DNA of 64,000 bases from Mesorhizobium sophorae. GTDB taxonomy: Bacteria; Pseudomonadota; Alphaproteobacteria; Rhizobiales; Rhizobiaceae. The number at the start of each line of letters is the position of its first letter. Position 1 is the stretch's first letter. The position numbers and the translations under genes were made by a program. The DNA is taken from contig NZ_NNRI01000022.1 in NCBI RefSeq assembly GCF_002270415.1, forward strand, positions 62,001 to 126,000, given 5' to 3'. The notes beneath the pieces were generated by a model, which saw only the letters and a program-made list of their open reading frames with translations, ran no database searches and had not been told where the DNA came from. Positions 28,079 through 38,160 of the stretch are shown here, piece by piece.

Positions 28079-28719
28079 CTCTAACCCGCAACCTGCCACT
28101 CATCCCCGATCAGTCGGCACTGTTGTTTGTGGACGTGCAGAACTTCAGCGCCCATCGGAAGGGCTCGGAGTTCGCAGGCCTTTCGGAGGTGGAGTTCGAA
28201 ACCAGATATGGCTGGTACTTCAACGAACTCGACACCAGTGTCATACCGAACATGCAATTACTACAGGCCGCTTTCCGTAAGGCTCGCATCGAAGTGATGT
28301 ACACGACGATCGAAAGTCTGACGCTTGACGGGAGGGACAGATCGCTCGACTACAAGATCACCGGCTTCCACGTGCCCAAGGGTTCTTGGGACGGAAAGGT
28401 GATCGACGAAATCGCCCCGGAAGGCGACGAGATCGTGTTGCCAAAATCCTCTTCTTCGGTCTTCATCTCCACCCATATCGACTACATCCTTCGGAATCTC
28501 GGCGTCAAGCAGTTAGTGGTTTGCGGGCTAATTACCGATCAGTGCGTGGAAAGCGCCATCCGCGATGCTTGTGACCTCGGCTATCTGGTCACTCAAATTA
28601 CGGACGCATGCCTGACCTATACGCAGGAACGCCACGATAACTCATTGCGCACGATCAAAGGATACTGTCGTCAGGTCACAACCAGCGAAGTTGTTGCGGA
28701 ACTTCAAGCGTCGCCTTGA
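28075..28719 (+). CDS. Isochorismatase-like cysteine hydrolase
   Basis: A 214-residue member of the isochorismatase/nicotinamidase fold. The catalytic triad can be read as Asp in LLFVDVQNF, Lys in LPKSSSSVF and Cys in VVCGLITDQCVESAIRDA. Family members cleave amides such as N-carbamoylsarcosine, ureidoacrylate or nicotinamide. Its start overlaps the stop of the amidohydrolase gene, which argues for a shared pathway of amide or imide cleavage. Confidence 0.88.
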   Translation: MTLTRNLPLIPDQSALLFVDVQNFSAHRKGSEFAGLSEVEFETRYGWYFNELDTSVIPNMQLLQAAFRKARIEVMYTTIESLTLDGRDRSLDYKITGFHVPKGSWDGKVIDEIAPEGDEIVLPKSSSSVFISTHIDYILRNLGVKQLVVCGLITDQCVESAIRDACDLGYLVTQITDACLTYTQERHDNSLRTIKGYCRQVTTSEVVAELQASP

Positions 28720-28894
28720 TATTTCCGCCCTCGACAGTGCCGCTGTTGACTTGTCCAATTCCCGGAGCCGTGTACGCGGCCGGGACTCGGTTTCAAGCTG
28801 CAGAAGAATTGAAAAAAAAAGATCACATCCAGCGCAATGGATTGACATTAAAAATAAAATGACAGAACCATAAGAAAAATAGCGCAGGGGTGTT

Positions 28895-30685
28895 ATGTCT
28901 ACTCAATCGCGGCGCCATGTTGTCCTTGCCTCCGTCGTCTGGGTCGGCTTGATCGTCCTGGCGTCGCTGGCTGCGGCCCTGCTGGGCGCCTCCAGCGAGC
29001 GGGTGCTGACGGTCTTCTTCGTCTCGCTGATCGCTGTCGCGGGCATGGGCGTCTATTGCGGGAACAGCGGTATCCTCAGTTTTGGGCACCTGTCCTTTAT
29101 GGCGATTGGTGCCTACGCGTCATCAATTCTGACGCTGCCGATACCGACGAAGATAGCCACCCTCCCCAACTTGCCCGCTTGGTTGTCGTCGACTGAAATG
29201 GGCCTTATCCCCGCCACGGTGATAGCCGTGCTGCTTACCATGCTGGTCGCCCTTCTCGTGGGGCTGACGTTGCGTAGTATGGAGGGAGCGGTCGCGACTA
29301 TCTCTACGTTGGGCCTACTCATAATCGTGCATGGAATCCTGATCGGTTGGCGCGACGTCACTCGCGGGTCCGGAACCTTCATCGGCGTTCAGCGGGAAAC
29401 ATCGCTTCTTGTGGCCGCTGTTGGGTGCGCCATCGCATTGGTCGTTGCACGTTTCTATCGCGATTCAGTCTATGGCCTACGCCTGCGGGCAAGCCGCGAG
29501 GACGGTATTGCGGCCCGCGCCGCAGGTGTGGATGTCCCCCGGGAAAGGCTGGTAGCCTGGGTTGTGAGCGCCGCCTTCATGGCTCTATCGGGAGCTCTGC
29601 TGGCGCACTTTCTAGGCGCGTTTAGCCCCAAGACTTTCTTCTTCGTCGACACTTTCCAGCTTCTGGCAATGTTGATCTTGGGCGGAATGACTACCGTTAC
29701 CGGCGCTGTCAGCGGCGCAGTGATGATCACATTGGTGACCGAGATTCTCCGCAGGCTTGAAGGCGGTTTCGACTTCGCCGGTATGCACTTTCCCCAGTTC
29801 TTCGGCGCGACGCAGATCGGTATCGCTCTCATCATCCTGTTTGCCATGTCGAGGAAGGCCGACGGGCTGACAGGTCTAAAAGAATGGGAAGAACGCTTGT
29901 TCCCCGGCCGAACGAATATCGACCGGAAAGCCGGAGAGCTTGCAATAACCAATGGAGTGACAACGGTCGGAGTACTCGAGGCCGCCGGCATAATGAAGCG
30001 GTTCGGTGGGCTTTTGGCTGTAAATAACGTATCCTTGTCGCTCAGGGCTGGCGAAATTGTCGGCCTCATCGGTCCCAACGGGTCGGGCAAAACCACGCTT
30101 CTAAATATATTGTCCGGCGTACTGACTGCGACAGATGGCAAGTTCACGCTGGGGGGCAGTTCGCTGAACGATGTTCCAGCTCATAGGATCGCCGAAAAGG
30201 GTATCGCCCGCACCTTTCAGAATATCCGTTTGTTTTCAAATCTGACCGTGTACCAAAACGTGGAGGTTGCAGCGCTTGCGACGCATGGTGGAAACAACGC
30301 CCGCGCGCGTGTCGAAGCCGCGCTAACCCGTATGAGCATCGTCGGATTTGCAGACAAGGTTGCCCAAACCCTCTCTTACGGCGATCAACGACGTGTGGAA
30401 ATCGCAAGGGCCTTGGCGTGCCAGCCTTCTCTTCTCTTTCTTGACGAGCCTGCTGCGGGAATGAACCGGGAAGAGACCGACAACTTGATGGCAACTCTGC
30501 GTCGTCTCACCACCGATCTGGGGATCGGCGTGCTGCTGGTAGATCATGACCTCAAGCTCATCAACGAACTCTGCGATCGTATCGTAGTGCTCAATGAGGG
30601 CCGTGTGATTGCGGAGGGAACGCCGGCCATGATCAAGAGCAATCCGGCCGTGATCGAAGCCTATTTGGGAAGGAGTGGCAAATGA
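28895..30685 (+). CDS. LivM-LivG fusion: ABC permease and ATPase in one chain
   Basis: A 596-residue protein. Residues about 10-330 are a multi-spanning LivM-type permease (YCGNSGILSFGHLSFMAIGAY, LRASREDGIAARAAGVD, LGGMTTVTGAVSGA). Residues about 350-596 are a LivG-type ATPase with Walker A GPNGSGKTTLLN (about 393), signature LSYGDQRRVEIARA, Walker B LLFLDEPAAGMN and the H-loop DHDL. It imports amino-acid-like substrates with LivF and LivH, which follow with overlapping or one-base spacing. LivM and LivG are usually separate, but such fusions occur in proteobacteria. Confidence 0.95.
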   Translation: MSTQSRRHVVLASVVWVGLIVLASLAAALLGASSERVLTVFFVSLIAVAGMGVYCGNSGILSFGHLSFMAIGAYASSILTLPIPTKIATLPNLPAWLSSTEMGLIPATVIAVLLTMLVALLVGLTLRSMEGAVATISTLGLLIIVHGILIGWRDVTRGSGTFIGVQRETSLLVAAVGCAIALVVARFYRDSVYGLRLRASREDGIAARAAGVDVPRERLVAWVVSAAFMALSGALLAHFLGAFSPKTFFFVDTFQLLAMLILGGMTTVTGAVSGAVMITLVTEILRRLEGGFDFAGMHFPQFFGATQIGIALIILFAMSRKADGLTGLKEWEERLFPGRTNIDRKAGELAITNGVTTVGVLEAAGIMKRFGGLLAVNNVSLSLRAGEIVGLIGPNGSGKTTLLNILSGVLTATDGKFTLGGSSLNDVPAHRIAEKGIARTFQNIRLFSNLTVYQNVEVAALATHGGNNARARVEAALTRMSIVGFADKVAQTLSYGDQRRVEIARALACQPSLLFLDEPAAGMNREETDNLMATLRRLTTDLGIGVLLVDHDLKLINELCDRIVVLNEGRVIAEGTPAMIKSNPAVIEAYLGRSGK

Positions 30686-31431
30686 GACCAATCCGCCAGG
30701 AGGATATCCAAGCGGCCAGTGCGCTCCTGACAGCAACGTCTTTGAAGGTGCGGTACGGCGCCGTGGAGGCGGTGCGCGGGATCGATTTTGAGATCCGGGC
30801 GGGAGAAATCGTAGCTTTTCTCGGGGCCAATGGAGCCGGCAAGTCGTCCACACTTAATGCCCTTGTCGGGTTGGTCACGCTCGCTTCCGGAAAAGTCGTT
30901 TTCGATGGGCATGAAATCACGAATGGCAAGCCCGAAACGCTGGTGTCCGCTGGCCTGACGTTGTCGCCCGAAGGGCGTCGAATATTTCCCACACTCAGTG
31001 TCGCTGACAATCTCCGGATGGGAGCATATAGCGTTGTCAGCAAACAGAAGGTGGCCGAGGCCTGGGAACGGGTCTTCGAACTGTTTCCGATCCTTTATGA
31101 GCGACGTAACCAGCTCTCAGGGACCCTCTCGGGAGGGCAACAGCAAATGCTGGCCGTCGGTCGCGCTTTGATGAGCGGACCAAGGCTCTTGCTTCTTGAC
31201 GAGCCCTCGTTGGGTCTGGCTCCAAAGATCGTCGAACAAATCTTCGAGCTCATCGTAAGGTTGCGAGAACATAAGGTCACAATGGCCATTGTGGAACAGA
31301 ATGTCGCAATGTGCCTGGAAGTTGCCGATAGAGGCTATGTAATGGCCAGCGGTCGCATCGTCTTCCAAGGCAATGCTTCGGAGCTGAAATCGACGACGTT
31401 TCTTCAGGATGCTTATTTGGGGGGAAATTAG
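30682..31431 (+). CDS. livF: ABC transporter ATPase, LivF type
   Basis: A 249-residue ATPase with Walker A GANGAGKSSTLN, signature LSGGQQQMLAVGRAL, Walker B LLLLDEPSLGL and the LivF-like NVAMCLEVADRGYVM segment. It overlaps the LivM-LivG gene by four bases (ATGA) and forms the second ATPase of the heterodimer on the inner face of the membrane. Confidence 0.96.
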   Translation: MRPIRQEDIQAASALLTATSLKVRYGAVEAVRGIDFEIRAGEIVAFLGANGAGKSSTLNALVGLVTLASGKVVFDGHEITNGKPETLVSAGLTLSPEGRRIFPTLSVADNLRMGAYSVVSKQKVAEAWERVFELFPILYERRNQLSGTLSGGQQQMLAVGRALMSGPRLLLLDEPSLGLAPKIVEQIFELIVRLREHKVTMAIVEQNVAMCLEVADRGYVMASGRIVFQGNASELKSTTFLQDAYLGGN

Positions 31432-31432
31432 T

Positions 31433-32326
31433 ATGGATTTCTTCGTGCAGCAAACCCTCAACGCAATTGCCCTGGGAGGAACCTATGCGCTTCTGGCGCT
31501 CGGGCTGGCGGTGGTCTTCTCAATCATGAAGCTGATAAATTTCGCCCATGGCGAACTGATGACGTCCGCCGGTTACGTGCTGATGTATTGCGGTTTGCAC
31601 GGGGTTCCGTTCGCACTATCAGTGGCTTTGGCAATTTTGACCTCGACTGTCCTCGCAGTCCTTATGGAGCGCGTGGCATTCAGGTCTGTGCGCAATGCTT
31701 CCGGCGCCACCATGCTCATCACCTCCTTCGCGGTCGCGACGGTCCTGCAGGTGTTGTTTCAGAATCTGATTTCCTCGCGCTCCCAGCCCGTTCTTCTGCC
31801 GAATTTCCTTTCGGAGAGCGTTACCGTGGCGGGCTTTGTCATTGGCAACAACAAGATCGTCGCCATAGTTGCTACGGTCGTCATGCTGGGCTTCCTGGAC
31901 TGGTTCATGAAATACCAGAAGCACGGTATCGCCATGCGCGCCGCCGCGGAGGACTTCGCCGTAGCAAGGCTGATGGGCATCCGCGCCAATACCGTCATCG
32001 CCGGAGCTTTCGCCCTGTCGGGTCTTCTCGCCGGCGTGGCTGCGGTTCTCTGGGTTTCGCAGCGAGCTTCGGTTGATCCTCTGATGGGCTTCACTCCGGT
32101 TCTCAAGGCTTTCATCGCCGCCATCCTCGGTGGCCTGGGCAGCTTGCGCGGCGCGGTGGCAGGCGGCTTTATGCTCGGCTTTATCGAAATCTACCTCGCT
32201 GCATTTCTTCCGCCTGACATGCAGGAGTTCCGTGACCCGATCGGCCTAGGAATTGTCGTGCTTCTGCTGCTACTGCGGCCAAACGGCCTGATCCCCTCGC
32301 CCGGCCTGGGTGCCGTTAAGGCGTGA
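31433..32326 (+). CDS. livH: ABC transporter permease, LivH type
   Basis: A 297-residue integral-membrane permease starting MDFFVQQTLNAIALGGTYALLALGLAVVFSIM, with about eight hydrophobic segments and the conserved INFAHGEL and AFIAAILGGLGSLRGAVAGG blocks. The start follows the livF stop by one base and has GGGGGA upstream. It completes the LivKHMGF-type importer. Gene order (MG-F-H) differs from the classical HMGF. Confidence 0.95.
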   Translation: MDFFVQQTLNAIALGGTYALLALGLAVVFSIMKLINFAHGELMTSAGYVLMYCGLHGVPFALSVALAILTSTVLAVLMERVAFRSVRNASGATMLITSFAVATVLQVLFQNLISSRSQPVLLPNFLSESVTVAGFVIGNNKIVAIVATVVMLGFLDWFMKYQKHGIAMRAAAEDFAVARLMGIRANTVIAGAFALSGLLAGVAAVLWVSQRASVDPLMGFTPVLKAFIAAILGGLGSLRGAVAGGFMLGFIEIYLAAFLPPDMQEFRDPIGLGIVVLLLLLRPNGLIPSPGLGAVKA

Positions 32327-32463
32327 GTATCCTTCGCGCCTGGCGCGATCGTGACCTCGCGGGAGGCAGCCCCTCCCCGTACCGAGCCTCTGCGACTTCC
32401 AGGAGCAGGACTCCGCATTCAGTCCCCCCGCACGGATAGCGGCGAATTGGGAAAGGACCGTTA

Positions 32464-33783
32464 ATGGACGGACGCACACTTCAGGAGCGGGACCGTCAGG
32501 CTCTGTCTGCATTACAGAAACTGCGCTTTTTTCCCCTTTCGGTAACAGCCGGCGCTGGGTGCATGCTGGTCGAGGAAGGCGGTCGGCAGTTGCTTGACCT
32601 GTCCGCTGCGTGGGGGGCGGCAAGTCTTGGATATGCGCACCCGGCACTAAATCTGGCAGTTGCGGAGGCGATGGCGTCGCAGGCTGGCGCATCGATCCTT
32701 TCGTCCACCAACGCACCCGCTGTCGAACTGGCCGAAAAACTTCTCGATCTGGTACCCGGTTCTGACGATCGCCGCGTCTGGCTTGGACACTCAGGCAGCG
32801 ACGCGAATGAGATGGTCGCCCGCGTCGTGCCGGAAGCAACGAGGCGCCCTCGGATCATGGCATTCTCGGGCGCCTATCACGGCGGCACCTTGGGCTCTAT
32901 GTCCATCTCCGGGCATTTTGCGCAAGAAGGCGTGGAAAAACATCGCGGACTAATTCTGGTTCCATATCCCGATCCGTACCGCCCATTTGGCGACGATCCA
33001 GGAGGTGGCGCCCTTCTCGCTCACATCGAGCATCTGCTTCAGGCCGAAGGCACAGGGGAAGAGGTCGGATGTTTCTTCATGGAGCCCATACAATCAGACG
33101 GCGGAATGATCGTACCGCCGCCAGGGTTTCTATCGCGACTCTCCGACCTGTGTCGGAGATACGGAATCTTGACGGTGTGTGACGAGGTCAAGGTCGGCCT
33201 CGGTCGGCCTGGTCGCTTGCATTGTTTCGAACATGAGGGCTTCACGCCGGACATCCTTGTGCTTGGCAAGGGCTTAGGCGGCGGGCTGCCGATATCGGCC
33301 GTTGTCGGCCCCTCCCGGATCATGGATTATGCCCGAGCGTATTCCATGCAAACCCTGCATGGGAACCCGATCTGCGCGTCGGCCGCACTTGCCGTTCTTT
33401 CGACCATCAAGGCGGACGGTTTGGCAGGGAATGCCGATACCGTGGGTCGCGTCTTGATTGAGGAGATCATGCGCGCCACCTCCAGCACGGAATGCGTGGG
33501 CGATGTACGGGGACGCGGCCTGGCTATTGGAGTGGAGTTGGTCAAAGACGGAACCAGCGAGCCCAATCCAGACCTTGCGCGTAAGACCGTGTTCCGCGCC
33601 TGGCAACTAGGGGCGGTTCTCTACAGCGTCGGTATGCATTCAAACGTGCTTGAGTTGACGCCTCCTCTCATCCTAACGGAAAGCCAGGCGAAGTTCGCCG
33701 CCGAAACCATCGCCCAGGCTATCAAGGACGCCCACATGGGACTGGTCGGTGACGACGACATCTCTGATTTCACGGGCTGGTGA
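32464..33783 (+). CDS. Class III PLP-dependent aminotransferase (GabT-like)
   Basis: A 439-residue fold-type I aminotransferase. Landmarks are GHSGSDANEMVAR (cofactor site), FSGAYHGGTLG, TVCDEV with Asp240, and VLGKGLGGGLPISAVVG with Lys269 forming the Schiff base. It resembles omega-amino-acid transaminases such as GabT. DEVKVGLGRPG in place of the usual DEVQTGFGRTG is a small departure near the active site. It lies in the transporter operon and could transaminate the demethylated substrate, 2-aminoadipate or an omega-amine. Confidence 0.9.
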   Translation: MDGRTLQERDRQALSALQKLRFFPLSVTAGAGCMLVEEGGRQLLDLSAAWGAASLGYAHPALNLAVAEAMASQAGASILSSTNAPAVELAEKLLDLVPGSDDRRVWLGHSGSDANEMVARVVPEATRRPRIMAFSGAYHGGTLGSMSISGHFAQEGVEKHRGLILVPYPDPYRPFGDDPGGGALLAHIEHLLQAEGTGEEVGCFFMEPIQSDGGMIVPPPGFLSRLSDLCRRYGILTVCDEVKVGLGRPGRLHCFEHEGFTPDILVLGKGLGGGLPISAVVGPSRIMDYARAYSMQTLHGNPICASAALAVLSTIKADGLAGNADTVGRVLIEEIMRATSSTECVGDVRGRGLAIGVELVKDGTSEPNPDLARKTVFRAWQLGAVLYSVGMHSNVLELTPPLILTESQAKFAAETIAQAIKDAHMGLVGDDDISDFTGW

Positions 33784-34053
33784 ATAGTCGGAAGCGTTGG
33801 AACTGCCGTTCCTGATGAGCGGACTTCCGGCGATGAGGCCACAGCGCGACAGGCAGGGTTAAGTGACTTGGCTGGTCCGACATCGGTCATTCGCCGAGGC
33901 AACGTAAGCCTCCTCCCGTTGCGCGACCAGGCCAGGGTCGAAACGAAAAGGGACAAATTCGGGCTTGATAAATAGCTTTCAGTGCAACATACTATGCCAG
34001 CTTTTGACAACATATTTGCAATATGGCCGCACCTGCGGTCGAGAAGGTAAAGC

Positions 34054-34938
34054 ATGAGTGACAGCCCAGCATCCGTCGGAACAGTACGGGAACAAATCAG
34101 GAGAGCCTCAAAGTCGCTCACCGCGACGGAGCGCCGTCTGTCTGCGCTGATCCTGGCAAACTACCCGTTTGCCGGCCTTGAGCCAATTCCGACCATTGCG
34201 ACATCTTCAAACGTCTCGGCTCCTTCTATCTCGCGGTTTGTCAGCAAGCTGGGCTATCAGGGGTTTCAGGATTTTCAGCAGCAACTCATCAAGGAACTGA
34301 GGGAGGGCCATAAGTCCCCCCTTGATCTTCACACCGCTACAAGTCCTTTGTCGGAAGACTTTTTCGACAAATTCACCGCAAAGTCCGCGGAACTGCTTAA
34401 GGAATCCGCCAAGTCGATCACAGTCGCGCAGTTTGAAAGGGTGGGATCGCTGCTATCGGACCCCAAATCCGAAATCTTCCTGTTGGGCGGCCGCATGAGC
34501 GATCTGGTCGCGCAATTCCTGTCGCGGCATCTAAAACAAATCCGTCCCGGCGTGAACCAAGTTTCGTCCGAACCTGATTGGTGGCCCGAGTATATCTTGC
34601 GTATGCGGCAACGAGACGTTTTGGTTCTTGTGGATTTTCGCAGATATCAGCGCTCTCTCGAGGAATTTGCTGAACGGGCATCGAAACATTGCGGGCTGAA
34701 AATCGTGCTGATTACCGATAGTTGGATGTCGCCTATCTCCAAGTATGCGTCTGACATACTTGCGCTGAATATCGAGAGTGGAACGGCATTCGATAGCTAC
34801 ATTGCAGCGTTTTCACTCGTCGAAGCTCTCATGACGCGGGTTGCAGAGGCCACCTGGCCGCAGGCCAGTCAGAGGATCACGAGATGGGACTCGCTACGGA
34901 CCTTGCCGGACGATCAAGCGAAAAGCCTCAAATCGTAG
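34054..34938 (+). CDS. RpiR/MurR family transcriptional regulator
   Basis: A 294-residue regulator with an N-terminal RpiR helix-turn-helix (about 15-85: LTATERRLSALILANYPFAG, VSAPSISRFVSKLGYQGFQDFQQQL) and a C-terminal SIS domain (about 125-270: IFLLGGRMSDLVAQFLSRHL, VLVLVDFRRYQRSLEEFAERA). RpiR proteins usually sense phosphosugars but several control amino-acid-derived pathways. It lies between the transporter/aminotransferase genes and the Fe-S-ETF genes, all on the plus strand, so these are its probable targets. Confidence 0.92.
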   Translation: MSDSPASVGTVREQIRRASKSLTATERRLSALILANYPFAGLEPIPTIATSSNVSAPSISRFVSKLGYQGFQDFQQQLIKELREGHKSPLDLHTATSPLSEDFFDKFTAKSAELLKESAKSITVAQFERVGSLLSDPKSEIFLLGGRMSDLVAQFLSRHLKQIRPGVNQVSSEPDWWPEYILRMRQRDVLVLVDFRRYQRSLEEFAERASKHCGLKIVLITDSWMSPISKYASDILALNIESGTAFDSYIAAFSLVEALMTRVAEATWPQASQRITRWDSLRTLPDDQAKSLKS

Positions 34939-34980
34939 CTGGAACGCTGATTGGCCACGGCCGATCAATATCGAGGTCGC

Positions 34981-37900
34981 ATGGAAACCCGTGAACTTTT
35001 CTGGTCATTGACGCCCAATGCCATTGTGCTGTTTTACGTCATTGGGTATGGCGCTATCGCGGTTTTCCTATACGGGATTGTGCGTCACCTGGTTAAGTAC
35101 TATCGCGGTCGCTCACCTGGCAAGATTCCTTCGTTGGGCTCGTGCATTCAGCGCCTGCTGACCGATCTCCTCACCCACCGCACACTGAAGAAGCGCGACC
35201 GATACGCCGGCTACGCCCATATGGGTATCTTCTTCGGGTTCTTGATTGCCGCGGCAGGCACCGCAACCATCACGCTCGAATACGACATCATCTATCCACT
35301 TTTCAGAATACGTTTCTGGAAGGGGGATTTCTACCTTCTGTTCAGCCTGATCCTCGATCTAGGCCATTTGGCGCTCACCGCCGGCATCGTCATGATGATT
35401 TGGCGCCGGGCAGCGTTCAAGCTTCCGAGACTTAGCTATCTGCGCTCCTACAAGGGCGAAACCGAACTGCGCCCCGTGGCAAAGTTGTGGAAGCTCGAGG
35501 ATTGGAGCTTTCTGGTCGTCCTCTTGCTAATCGAGTTGTCGGGCTTTTTGCAGGAGGCCGTCGGCCTGATGGTGGACAAGCCCGAATGGGCGATCTGGTC
35601 GCCCGTCGGTTTGGTCCTGGCAAAGGCGTTCAGCGGCTTGGGGATGAGCGAGGGGACGGCCGCGTCCATTCGTGGCGCGAACTGGTGGATGCATGGGGTG
35701 CTTGCCCTAGCCTTTACTGCCGCGATTCCCTGGTACAAGGCCAAGCACATAATTGCAGTAATCGGCTCTCTCGCAATGCGCGACGACCGGCCGCTTTCGC
35801 GCCTGCCTCGGGAACCTGAAGGCAAGGACGAAAGTGGTGTTGGCTGCATGTCCGATTTCTCGTGGAAGGACATGCTGAATTTTGACGCCTGCACAAAGTG
35901 CGGCCGCTGCCACGAGGTCTGTCCTGCGACCAATGCCGGTTATCCACTCAGCCCGCGAGATCTAATCCTCGACCTGAGGACGTACAATGACAAGGTTCGG
36001 GGGCGCAGCGAGGAAGGCGTCGATCTGATCGGGGACATCATCGCGCCCGAGACATTGTGGTCGTGCCGAACCTGTGGCGCGTGCCAAGAGGTCTGCCCGG
36101 TCGGGATCGAACACCCGACAATCATCGTGCAGATGCGCAGACATCTGGTTGAACAGGGCGAGATGGAGCCGATGCTTCAGACGGCGCTCGACGCCATTGC
36201 CAACACCGGAAACAGCTTCGGCGAAAATGCCCGCAACCGCGCAGCCTGGACTCGCGAACTCGGCTTTGCCGTGAAAGACATCCGCAAGGAACGGGCGGAC
36301 CTACTTTGGTTCGTAGGCGACTATGCCTCTTTCGATCCGAGGAACCAGCGAGTCAGCCGAGCCTTCGCCACCCTGCTCAAAGCTGCGGGCAAGGATTTTG
36401 CCCTGTTGCACGAAGGTGAACGCAATGCGGGTAACGACGTGCGCCGGGTTGGCGAGGAAGGGCTTTTCGAAACGCTCGTGGACGGAAATCTGGCCGCAAT
36501 AGCGTGCGCGCAGCCGTTCGAAAGGATCATTACAACAGACCCGCACAGCTACAATACCATCCGCAACGAATATCCGGAATTCGGCGAAACGCCGCTGATC
36601 GAGCACTACACTTCCGTTCTGGCCGACATGCTGAGCTCCGGCCAGCTTAAGGTTTCCAACCCGCTGAACAAGCGAGTGACTTTCCACGACCCCTGCCATC
36701 TAGGGCGACTCAACGGGGGATATGATGCCCCGCGCGAAGTTTTGAGGGCAATCGGTTGCGAAGTGGTCGAGATGCCACGCAATCGAGAGAATTCGTTCTG
36801 CTGCGGAGCCGGAGGCGGCAGGATCTGGATGCCCGATCCCCCTGGTAAAGAAAAGCCATCCGAAAACAGGATCCACGAGGCAGCAGCGCTTGGGGACATC
36901 GATGTATTTGTGACCTGTTGCCCAAAGGATTTGACCATGTTCGAAGACGCACGAAAGACCAGCGGCCATGAACGTGATTTCGTCGTGATGGACATTGCCG
37001 AGCTCGTGGCCGAGGCGGTCAAGCTAGGAACTTTGACGCCAGAGAACCTGCCTCCGATAGTCGAACGACTGACTGACGCCATCGCGTCGCGCATAGCCGA
37101 TGTGGTGAGTGCCAGACTTGAAGAGATGCTAGGCCGGTTCGCGCCTCCGGCTCTGACGGACGCCTCGGCGGTCATCCCTCTACCAGACCGAACGCACCCG
37201 CAGTTCGACGAAGATACGGTCCTACAAAAGCAACAAATGCCGGCTCACCCGGCGCCCGAACCGGCCACTCTCCCGCCGACCAAGGCGAGCACGCCAAGTA
37301 TCGAGGTGCCGATCGCAAGTACGAACTGGGACAACCCCTCCCCCCTGCAGCCAGCGGTTTTCGAGGCTTATGCAGCTCCGGAAAAGACAGGCATCCGCAT
37401 CCTTGTGACGGTGAAGAACGTGGCCAAGCTTGGCGACGAGATACGGTTCACCGCCGACGGACGGGACGTCGTCAGCGATTATATCCAGTACGAACTCAAC
37501 GAATGGGACGATTCTGCGCTGGAACAGGCACTGCTGCTGACAGAGGCAAATGGCGGGGGTGAAGTGGTGGCTGTCTGTGTCGGCCCGGAAGAGGCCGAAC
37601 AATCGCTCCGCAAAGTTCTGGCCAAGGGTGCCGATCGGGCCGTGCGGATCTGGAGCGATGGGCTGTCTAATGCGGACCCATTGGTCATTGCACGCGCCAT
37701 CGCCGGAATAGCCAAGGCCGAGGACCCCGATCTGATCTTTTGCGGAACGCAGAGCGCCGATAATGCCCATGGTTCCACCAGCACTGCCCTGGCGGCGATT
37801 CTGGGCCTGCCACGCGCCGTGGTCGTGGAATCCGTTCGGTGGGATGGTCGCGGTGCACTAACCGTGACGCGAGAGCTTGAAGGGGGCATCAAGGAAATCC

Positions 37901-38157
37901 TGACGATGCCCACGCCGGCCGTCTTGGCGATCCAGACGGGAACCGACTTGCCACGATATGCGACGATGAAGATGATCAAGCAAGCCAGGAACAAACCGCT
38001 TGAAGTCGTCGATGGATCGAGCGCCATAGACGGCGTTGGCGGTTATCGCGTTCGCCGGATGTACGTACCGGTTCGACAGCGCGCGGCGATGCTGGAGGGG
38101 ACCGCCGAGCAAGTGGCCGAGAAGATTGCCGCTATAATTCACGAAAGAAGGGGGTAG
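34981..38157 (+). CDS. DgcB-like membrane Fe-S oxidoreductase fused to EtfB
   Basis: A 1,058-residue fusion. Residues 10-270 hold about five membrane helices (DUF3483-type cytochrome-b-like domain). Two 4Fe-4S motifs follow (CTKCGRCHEVCP from Cys304, CRTCGACQEVCP from Cys362), then heterodisulfide-reductase CCG blocks (HDPCHLGR near 572, CCGAGGG near 607, CCPKD near 646). A Pro/Ala-rich linker (about 715-803) leads to a complete EtfB domain (804-1058: IRILVTVKNVAKLGDEIRF, VCVGPEEAEQSLRKVLAKGADRA). DgcB homologues take part in dimethylglycine breakdown and are thought to pass electrons from ETF to the quinone pool. The ATG at 34981 (GAGG upstream) is preferred to the TTG at 34951. EtfA follows three bases later. 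Confidence 0.9.
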   Translation: METRELFWSLTPNAIVLFYVIGYGAIAVFLYGIVRHLVKYYRGRSPGKIPSLGSCIQRLLTDLLTHRTLKKRDRYAGYAHMGIFFGFLIAAAGTATITLEYDIIYPLFRIRFWKGDFYLLFSLILDLGHLALTAGIVMMIWRRAAFKLPRLSYLRSYKGETELRPVAKLWKLEDWSFLVVLLLIELSGFLQEAVGLMVDKPEWAIWSPVGLVLAKAFSGLGMSEGTAASIRGANWWMHGVLALAFTAAIPWYKAKHIIAVIGSLAMRDDRPLSRLPREPEGKDESGVGCMSDFSWKDMLNFDACTKCGRCHEVCPATNAGYPLSPRDLILDLRTYNDKVRGRSEEGVDLIGDIIAPETLWSCRTCGACQEVCPVGIEHPTIIVQMRRHLVEQGEMEPMLQTALDAIANTGNSFGENARNRAAWTRELGFAVKDIRKERADLLWFVGDYASFDPRNQRVSRAFATLLKAAGKDFALLHEGERNAGNDVRRVGEEGLFETLVDGNLAAIACAQPFERIITTDPHSYNTIRNEYPEFGETPLIEHYTSVLADMLSSGQLKVSNPLNKRVTFHDPCHLGRLNGGYDAPREVLRAIGCEVVEMPRNRENSFCCGAGGGRIWMPDPPGKEKPSENRIHEAAALGDIDVFVTCCPKDLTMFEDARKTSGHERDFVVMDIAELVAEAVKLGTLTPENLPPIVERLTDAIASRIADVVSARLEEMLGRFAPPALTDASAVIPLPDRTHPQFDEDTVLQKQQMPAHPAPEPATLPPTKASTPSIEVPIASTNWDNPSPLQPAVFEAYAAPEKTGIRILVTVKNVAKLGDEIRFTADGRDVVSDYIQYELNEWDDSALEQALLLTEANGGGEVVAVCVGPEEAEQSLRKVLAKGADRAVRIWSDGLSNADPLVIARAIAGIAKAEDPDLIFCGTQSADNAHGSTSTALAAILGLPRAVVVESVRWDGRGALTVTRELEGGIKEILTMPTPAVLAIQTGTDLPRYATMKMIKQARNKPLEVVDGSSAIDGVGGYRVRRMYVPVRQRAAMLEGTAEQVAEKIAAIIHERRG

Positions 38158-38160
38158 GTC

